From NCBI GenBank assembly GCA_023392795.1, contig JAEWNJ010000069.1, positions 1-18,849 of the forward strand: DNA of 18,849 nucleotides. The letters are read 5' to 3'. The notes under the pieces are model-generated. The model was not told the origin of the DNA. It did not search any database and was given only the letters and a program-made list of their open reading frames with translations. A program made the translations under genes and the position numbers. This DNA comes from Candidatus Cloacimonadota bacterium. Lineage in GTDB: Bacteria > Cloacimonadota > Cloacimonadia > Cloacimonadales > Cloacimonadaceae. Shown here piece by piece: positions 14,762 to 18,849 of the stretch (positions within the stretch are counted from its first letter, which is position 1; every line of letters starts with the position of its first letter).

Positions 14762-15574
14762 TTACTCAAACAGTGCCAGAGATACCGCCATGATCACCAT
14801 ACCCGCGATCAATCCGGAGATGGCGACGTGGTGTTCGGCATATTCCTCCGCCGTGGGCAGGAGTTCATCCAGCGAGATATAGACCATGATGCCTGCCACC
14901 GCGGCAAAGACCAGGCCAAAGGCAGCGTCGCTGATGAAGTGTTTCAGGAGGAAAAAGCCCAGAATCGCGCCGATGGGTTCGGATAGGCCGGAAAGGCTGG
15001 AGTAGATGAGGGCTTTGGCACGGCTTTTTGTGGCATAAAATACCGGTACCGAGACGGCTATCCCCTCTGGAATATTGTGGATAGCGATGGCAATGGCGAT
15101 GCTGACACCCAGGGTGGGATCTTTTACTCCCGCCATGAAAGTTGCCAGGCCTTCAGGGAAATTGTGAATCCCGATGGCGAGCGCGGAAAAGAGACCCATA
15201 CGCATCAGCTTGTTATCGTCTGGGATAGCCTTTTTCTTCTCTTCGCAATTCATGTACTTCATCTCGTGCGGGTTTTCGTATGATGGCACCAGAAAGTCGA
15301 TTAGGGCAATGATGCCCATACCAGCGAAGAAGGCAAGCAGGGTGAGCCAATATCCCTGTACTTCGCCATAAACGAAGCCAAGCGATTCTCTGGCCTTGGG
15401 GAAGATCTCGATGAAGCTTACATAGATCATCACTCCCGCAGAAAGCCCCAGAGCGCCACTGAGGAACTTCGGGGAGAACTTTTTGGAGGCAAAAGCCATT
15501 AGCGAGCCCACCGTGGTAGATAGGCCCGCTAAAAGGGTTAAGGTAAAGGCAAATAAGATATTGCCGGATTCCAT
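14762..15574 (-). CDS. zupT: ZIP family divalent metal transporter (ZupT-like)
   Basis: The 270-residue inner-membrane protein has about eight hydrophobic segments. The two metal-site signatures of ZupT-type ZIP transporters are intact: HNFPEG at 137-142 and HNIPEG at 166-171, each giving metal-binding His, Asn and Glu. ZIP proteins bring zinc and other divalent metals into the cytoplasm without ATP. The variable loop between segments (about 97-123) is charged, with one Cys and one His. The ATG lies 2 bases after the stop of the Omp28-like gene with only a weak ribosome site, so translation probably depends on coupling to that gene. With the ABC importer in this window it gives the cell a low-affinity plus high-affinity pair, which is a common arrangement but inferred here. 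Confidence 0.93.
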   Translation of the reverse strand: MESGNILFAFTLTLLAGLSTTVGSLMAFASKKFSPKFLSGALGLSAGVMIYVSFIEIFPKARESLGFVYGEVQGYWLTLLAFFAGMGIIALIDFLVPSYENPHEMKYMNCEEKKKAIPDDNKLMRMGLFSALAIGIHNFPEGLATFMAGVKDPTLGVSIAIAIAIHNIPEGIAVSVPVFYATKSRAKALIYSSLSGLSEPIGAILGFFLLKHFISDAAFGLVFAAVAGIMVYISLDELLPTAEEYAEHHVAISGLIAGMVIMAVSLALFE

Positions 15575-15576
15575 CG

Positions 15577-16908
15577 CTACTTGACTTTCAGGATCTTGCC
15601 CGTGGAAGCAGAGCCTTCCAGGCGGTAGAAATATACGCCATTGGGCAGATCGGCGGCGTCCCAGCTAATGCTGTTTGTCCCTTGCACCAGATTGGGCAGG
15701 GCAATGGTCTGCACCTTCTGTCCCTTCACATTGAAGATATCCAGCTTGCTTTGATAATGCTTGGCGCTATCGATCTCGAAGGAAAGCTGATCCTGGAAAG
15801 GATTGGGATGGCTGCCTCTGACCTTCAGTACTTCCGAGACCGTGGCATCGTCATTTGCCAGGACTGTGCTAAGTACGAAGGGAATCTTGTATTCACCGAT
15901 ATTGGGAGATGAGATTACAAAATTGAAGTAAGCGGTGCCGTGAGTGCCGATGCTGATATTCAGATCATAGCCGGCGGCAGTGCCGGAAGCCAGGGAAAAG
16001 GGGATCTGAACGCTGCCGGGATAGCAATTGCCATCCACGTCGCAGTAATTGAAATACCAATCCGGCGGTGCGGAAATCACTTCGATGTGGCGGGTGTAAG
16101 TGTCGTCGGCACCGAGGTTCCAGATGTAAAAAGCGGGGGATTCATATTGAGTGTTGTCGTGTCCATAATAGATATAGGAACCAAAAGGCATGGCAGATTG
16201 CACCCGGTATTGGGGCATGGCTTTGCTGCTGACGCTTTGGATGATCTCACCGGTTTCCAGCTGGATAAACGCTGCTGCCCAGAGATTGGACACATTCCAG
16301 GAATAATCGATGGCGAAAGTGGTGTCAAAAGTCTGAACGCTGCCGGTGTAGGAGATGGAAACATCCTCGGATACGACATCGCGCAGAATATGGGTCAGGT
16401 CGCCGGTTACATTATCTTCCAGCAGGTAATAGACCAGCTTGGCATTGGTGTAGCTCACGTCCGGATCCAGCATTTCCAGATCCACGCCCACCACGCCGGT
16501 GGCAGCCACAAAGGTAGGCATCTGCATCCGGATGGGTGAGCCCTGATAACGGAAGTGATTGGCAGCGATCATGTAACTGGTGCCATCGGCAATCCCATCG
16601 CCGGAGCCATCCACGCGGGTCTTACCGTTGAAGATCACTGCCGGCAGACCTTGTACGTCGTAATAACTGAAGCGGGCGTCGATTTCCGGAGTGCTGTATT
16701 CGCCGCTTTCGGTGAGCAGACGGGTATAGATCAGCTCTCCTTCGGGTACTTGGGAGGCCACAACGTCCAGGCCATCGAGGGCAAATTCACAGGCTCCGCA
16801 CCAGGTGGCACCGAAGTTTTCCACCAAAGTAGTGGTGGGATACAAGGTGGGATCAGCCGCCAGGAAGGCCATGCTGATCAGCATAAGAATTGTGGTGATA
16901 TACTTCAT
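15577..16908 (-). CDS. Omp28-like thioredoxin-fold protein with type A sorting domain
   Basis: The 443-residue protein has a signal peptide (about 1-18). Next is an N-terminal thioredoxin-like domain (about 25-125) with a redox-type CGAC motif (Cys37, Cys40, in ATWCGAC) and GLPAVIFNG supplying the cis-Pro region. Beta-rich middle domains like those of Bacteroidota Omp28-related proteins follow. The final 78 residues (366-443) form a type A sorting domain, SHPNPFQDQLSFEI to GKILKVK. It is therefore likely delivered to the cell surface or outside by type IX secretion, where it could reduce, oxidise or isomerise disulfides. AGGAG (16916-16920), overlapping the preceding stop codon, is 7 bases from the ATG. 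It sits in one unit with a TlpA-like thioredoxin and an outer-membrane barrel. Confidence 0.86.
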   Translation of the reverse strand: MKYITTILMLISMAFLAADPTLYPTTTLVENFGATWCGACEFALDGLDVVASQVPEGELIYTRLLTESGEYSTPEIDARFSYYDVQGLPAVIFNGKTRVDGSGDGIADGTSYMIAANHFRYQGSPIRMQMPTFVAATGVVGVDLEMLDPDVSYTNAKLVYYLLEDNVTGDLTHILRDVVSEDVSISYTGSVQTFDTTFAIDYSWNVSNLWAAAFIQLETGEIIQSVSSKAMPQYRVQSAMPFGSYIYYGHDNTQYESPAFYIWNLGADDTYTRHIEVISAPPDWYFNYCDVDGNCYPGSVQIPFSLASGTAAGYDLNISIGTHGTAYFNFVISSPNIGEYKIPFVLSTVLANDDATVSEVLKVRGSHPNPFQDQLSFEIDSAKHYQSKLDIFNVKGQKVQTIALPNLVQGTNSISWDAADLPNGVYFYRLEGSASTGKILKVK

Positions 16909-16918
16909 GATGATACTC

Positions 16919-18361
16919 CTAAAATCTGGTGGTAAACTCTGCTTTTACACCCTCAAAAGGAGCCATAAATCTGCAAACTCCATTGCGGCAGACTTTTCCT
17001 CCAGCTTCCTTACCAGCGAAGATGAGGATGTCGCTATGGCTGAAGAGGGGATACTTTGCTTCGATATTTGGCATATAGCGGCTTTCCATGAGGGAAGAGA
17101 AATCCTCGAGGTGAGCGGAGAGCCCCAGAGACAGGGAGAGCTTCTCTACGCTGAAATCAGCCTGCAGTTTGGGTTCGTAGTAGCTGGATTCTTTGGCGAG
17201 GGATTGCTTTTCCACGGTCTTAAACTCCCCTTTCAAGGTGAGCGGCAGATCCGCGATCTCAAAAGCGGCGGTAAGCGCGGGATAATACTCTTTTTGCCAG
17301 TAACTTATCGCTTCATCGATCTTTTCGATGTGAGAGAAAGACAGATTGTACTGCTGTGAGCCCTGATATGCCACTTCCACATAGAGATCGTTCATCTGTT
17401 TGTCCTTTGGGCTGTCCCAGGCTTCGGCATAGTCAGCGCTTAGCGACCAGGCGTAGCCGAGATTTAGCAGAGCCCGGGCTTGCCAGCCTTCTTCGTCAAT
17501 ACCGCTGGCCAGGGCGTCAGACAGGGTCTCTGCATGGTAGTTTGCCAGCGGCAGATCCTGCAAACGATAGCTGAAATTATCATAGTGTTTGTAAGCACCG
17601 CCCAATTGGAGGGGTCCAAACATATAGTCCGCATTGGCATAGATGGCAGAGCCTTCGGTGACGCCATCCGCCTTGCGGTAATGCTTGCTAACGGCATACT
17701 CGGTATAGGCCTCCAGATTGGCCTTACTGAGCAGCAATCTGCCGGCAAAGACATCACGGAAGCTGTAGATATTCATGGCGCCCAGATCGCGGAATCCGAG
17801 GGCTGATGCGCCCAATTGAATGCCCTTCACAACGGGATATTGGGCATCCGCGCCATAAGCCAGATCCCAACGATCGGCATAGCTCGGACTCTCGATGCCG
17901 CCATAGAAGGTTTTGAACTTCAGCTTGCTGTCATACTTGATCAGAAAGCTTTCCATGCGGTGATCGGTGTCGAACTCCACATCTTCATAAGAACGGAAGC
18001 TGAGACCCTGTCCGAAGGTCTCGGAAGTGGTTCCGGCGTGCAGGGAGAAGGCGTCCTGGCTGTATCCGGCGTAAAGCTCTTTCCAGCCCAGCTCCAGGCG
18101 GTTGGGATCCAGATCCTGCATCAGCTCGGTCTGTTGGTTTGAGTATTTGGGCAATTCGCCGATGAACTTCATGCCAAAGCGGAAGTTCCGGTAAGCCAGA
18201 TTGAAGGCGAAGCTATCTTTGAAATACACATTCAGGGAGTCTTCCGCATTGCGATAGATCATCTGCGCTTCGTTGATGCCGTTTATCTGCAGATTGGTCT
18301 GAGCCATCAGCGCAGTGCCGGCAAGGGTCAAAAGCAAGATCACAAGTAGCTTATGTTTCAT
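16919..18361 (-). CDS. Outer-membrane beta-barrel protein, DUF6029-like
   Basis: The 480-residue protein has a signal peptide (about 1-20, ending ALMAQ) and a body of alternating amphipathic strands rich in Tyr and Phe, ending ...FTTRF with a terminal Phe, the usual signal for BAM-assembled barrels. The C-terminal block GKEAGGKVCRNGVCRF carries a Cys pair (Cys458, Cys463) and resembles the conserved end of Bacteroidota DUF6029 proteins. Function is not known. The start overlaps the stop of the TlpA-like gene as ATGA, and the Omp28-like gene starts 10 bases beyond its stop. Being placed between two thioredoxin-fold proteins, it may be a client of, or conduit for, thiol exchange; that is inference. 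Confidence 0.82.
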   Translation of the reverse strand: MKHKLLVILLLTLAGTALMAQTNLQINGINEAQMIYRNAEDSLNVYFKDSFAFNLAYRNFRFGMKFIGELPKYSNQQTELMQDLDPNRLELGWKELYAGYSQDAFSLHAGTTSETFGQGLSFRSYEDVEFDTDHRMESFLIKYDSKLKFKTFYGGIESPSYADRWDLAYGADAQYPVVKGIQLGASALGFRDLGAMNIYSFRDVFAGRLLLSKANLEAYTEYAVSKHYRKADGVTEGSAIYANADYMFGPLQLGGAYKHYDNFSYRLQDLPLANYHAETLSDALASGIDEEGWQARALLNLGYAWSLSADYAEAWDSPKDKQMNDLYVEVAYQGSQQYNLSFSHIEKIDEAISYWQKEYYPALTAAFEIADLPLTLKGEFKTVEKQSLAKESSYYEPKLQADFSVEKLSLSLGLSAHLEDFSSLMESRYMPNIEAKYPLFSHSDILIFAGKEAGGKVCRNGVCRFMAPFEGVKAEFTTRF

Positions 18362-18849
18362 TTATTGCCCTCTAAGGTCTGCGGTTCCGGATTATTTACT
18401 TCCAGCTTCACTTTGTCTTTGGGCACCGGCAGGATCTCCGGGGCGACCATCGCCTTGATGTGGCGGTCGTATTCGGCTTCCAAACCGGGCTCAAAACCCA
18501 CGTGCGAATAGACGATTTTACCTTCTGGATTGAGGATAAAACTATGGGGAGGAGTGCCCACATTCAGCTTCTTCGCCAGGCTCTTGTCGGGATCAAAGAG
18601 GGCGACAAACTTGTAGTTCTTACTCTTCAGGTAGTTCTTGGCGCGCATCTGGGTCTTGGGGGCATCGATGGAGATCATCACCACAGTGAGGTCTTCATAC
18701 TTCTCAGCAAGTTCGTTCAAATAGGGCATTGCGGTCTTGCAGGGAGCGCAGAAATCAGCCCAGAAATCGATCAACACCGGGCCTTTGCCCAATAGACTTT
18801 CCAGGCTTACGTTGTTGCCGTCCATATCGGACAAGCGAAAATCCGGCAT
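18358..18849 (-). CDS. TlpA-like thioredoxin, partial (5' end beyond the window)
   Basis: The 163 visible residues begin at the window edge with MPDFRLSDMDG. This is probably an internal methionine, because the family usually places a signal peptide or membrane anchor before a (A)PDF-L-D-x-x-G segment. The thioredoxin fold is clear: IDFWADFCAPCKTAMPYL with a CAPC active site (34 and 37 of the visible part), then VGTPPHSFILNPEGKIV with the cis-Pro and the conserved turn. TlpA/ResA-type proteins reduce disulfides of exported proteins in the periplasm. A Pro- and Lys-rich tail of about 25 residues follows the fold. The stop overlaps the barrel start by 4 bases (ATGA), so the two are coupled. Confidence 0.88.
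   Translation of the reverse strand: MPDFRLSDMDGNNVSLESLLGKGPVLIDFWADFCAPCKTAMPYLNELAEKYEDLTVVMISIDAPKTQMRAKNYLKSKNYKFVALFDPDKSLAKKLNVGTPPHSFILNPEGKIVYSHVGFEPGLEAEYDRHIKAMVAPEILPVPKDKVKLEVNNPEPQTLEGNK

Noticed and set aside
1..18849. A recognisable defence, toxin-antitoxin or mobile-element system
   Set aside because: No nuclease, helicase, reverse transcriptase, integrase, transposase or toxin-antitoxin pair is encoded; the genes are envelope, transport and housekeeping families.

Overview
This window reads as bacterial chromosome from the Fibrobacteres-Chlorobi-Bacteroidetes (FCB) side of the tree, most likely a Candidatus Cloacimonadota-type organism. The pointers are two secreted proteins with a C-terminal type A sorting domain of the type IX secretion (Por) kind, an Omp28-like thioredoxin protein, a DUF6029-like outer-membrane barrel, and a protein of the family that Bacteroidota genomes carry as 'asparagine synthetase B'. 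There is no rRNA or marker gene here, so the phylum is inferred from families I recognise. No tRNA, CRISPR array, insertion sequence or prophage gene was seen.

Layout. (1) Positions 1-515 hold the 5' part of a Sel1-repeat exported protein on the minus strand, running off the left edge. (2) A ~570-base divergent gap (516-1087) holds a palindromic repeat and a candidate promoter. (3) Positions 1088-11381 hold eight tightly packed plus-strand genes. The first three look like an envelope module: a secreted glutamine-amidotransferase-like protein, an MCE (MlaD-like) protein, and a 1005-residue fusion of a zinc-peptidase-like domain, a TolB-type propeller and an Omp85-like barrel. Next come a cytoplasmic M17 leucyl aminopeptidase and a complete ABC importer for zinc or manganese (lipoprotein, ATPase, permease). 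Last, translationally coupled to the permease, is a membrane-anchored D-glucuronyl C5-epimerase-like protein.

(4) From the right edge, minus-strand genes run back toward the middle. A tight group (TlpA-like thioredoxin, DUF6029-like barrel, Omp28-like thioredoxin with sorting domain, ZIP metal transporter) is followed by a lone sorting-domain protein, a GNAT acetyltransferase and a DUF2156 protein. The DUF2156 gene meets the plus-strand operon tail to tail, and the two coding regions overlap by 53 bp.

(5) The two gaps around the lone sorting-domain gene are packed with short tandem repeats: four heptamer arrays and one telomere-like octamer array. The second copy of the palindromic repeat lies in one of these gaps.

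The common theme is envelope biology and divalent metals: two different metal importers, several probable metal-dependent peptidase domains, and three thiol or cysteine-pair proteins in one operon. Nothing here is a recognisable defence system. The most unusual items are the epimerase-like gene coupled to the zinc importer, the peptidase-propeller-barrel fusion, the thioredoxin-barrel-thioredoxin-ZIP operon, and the repeat arrays.
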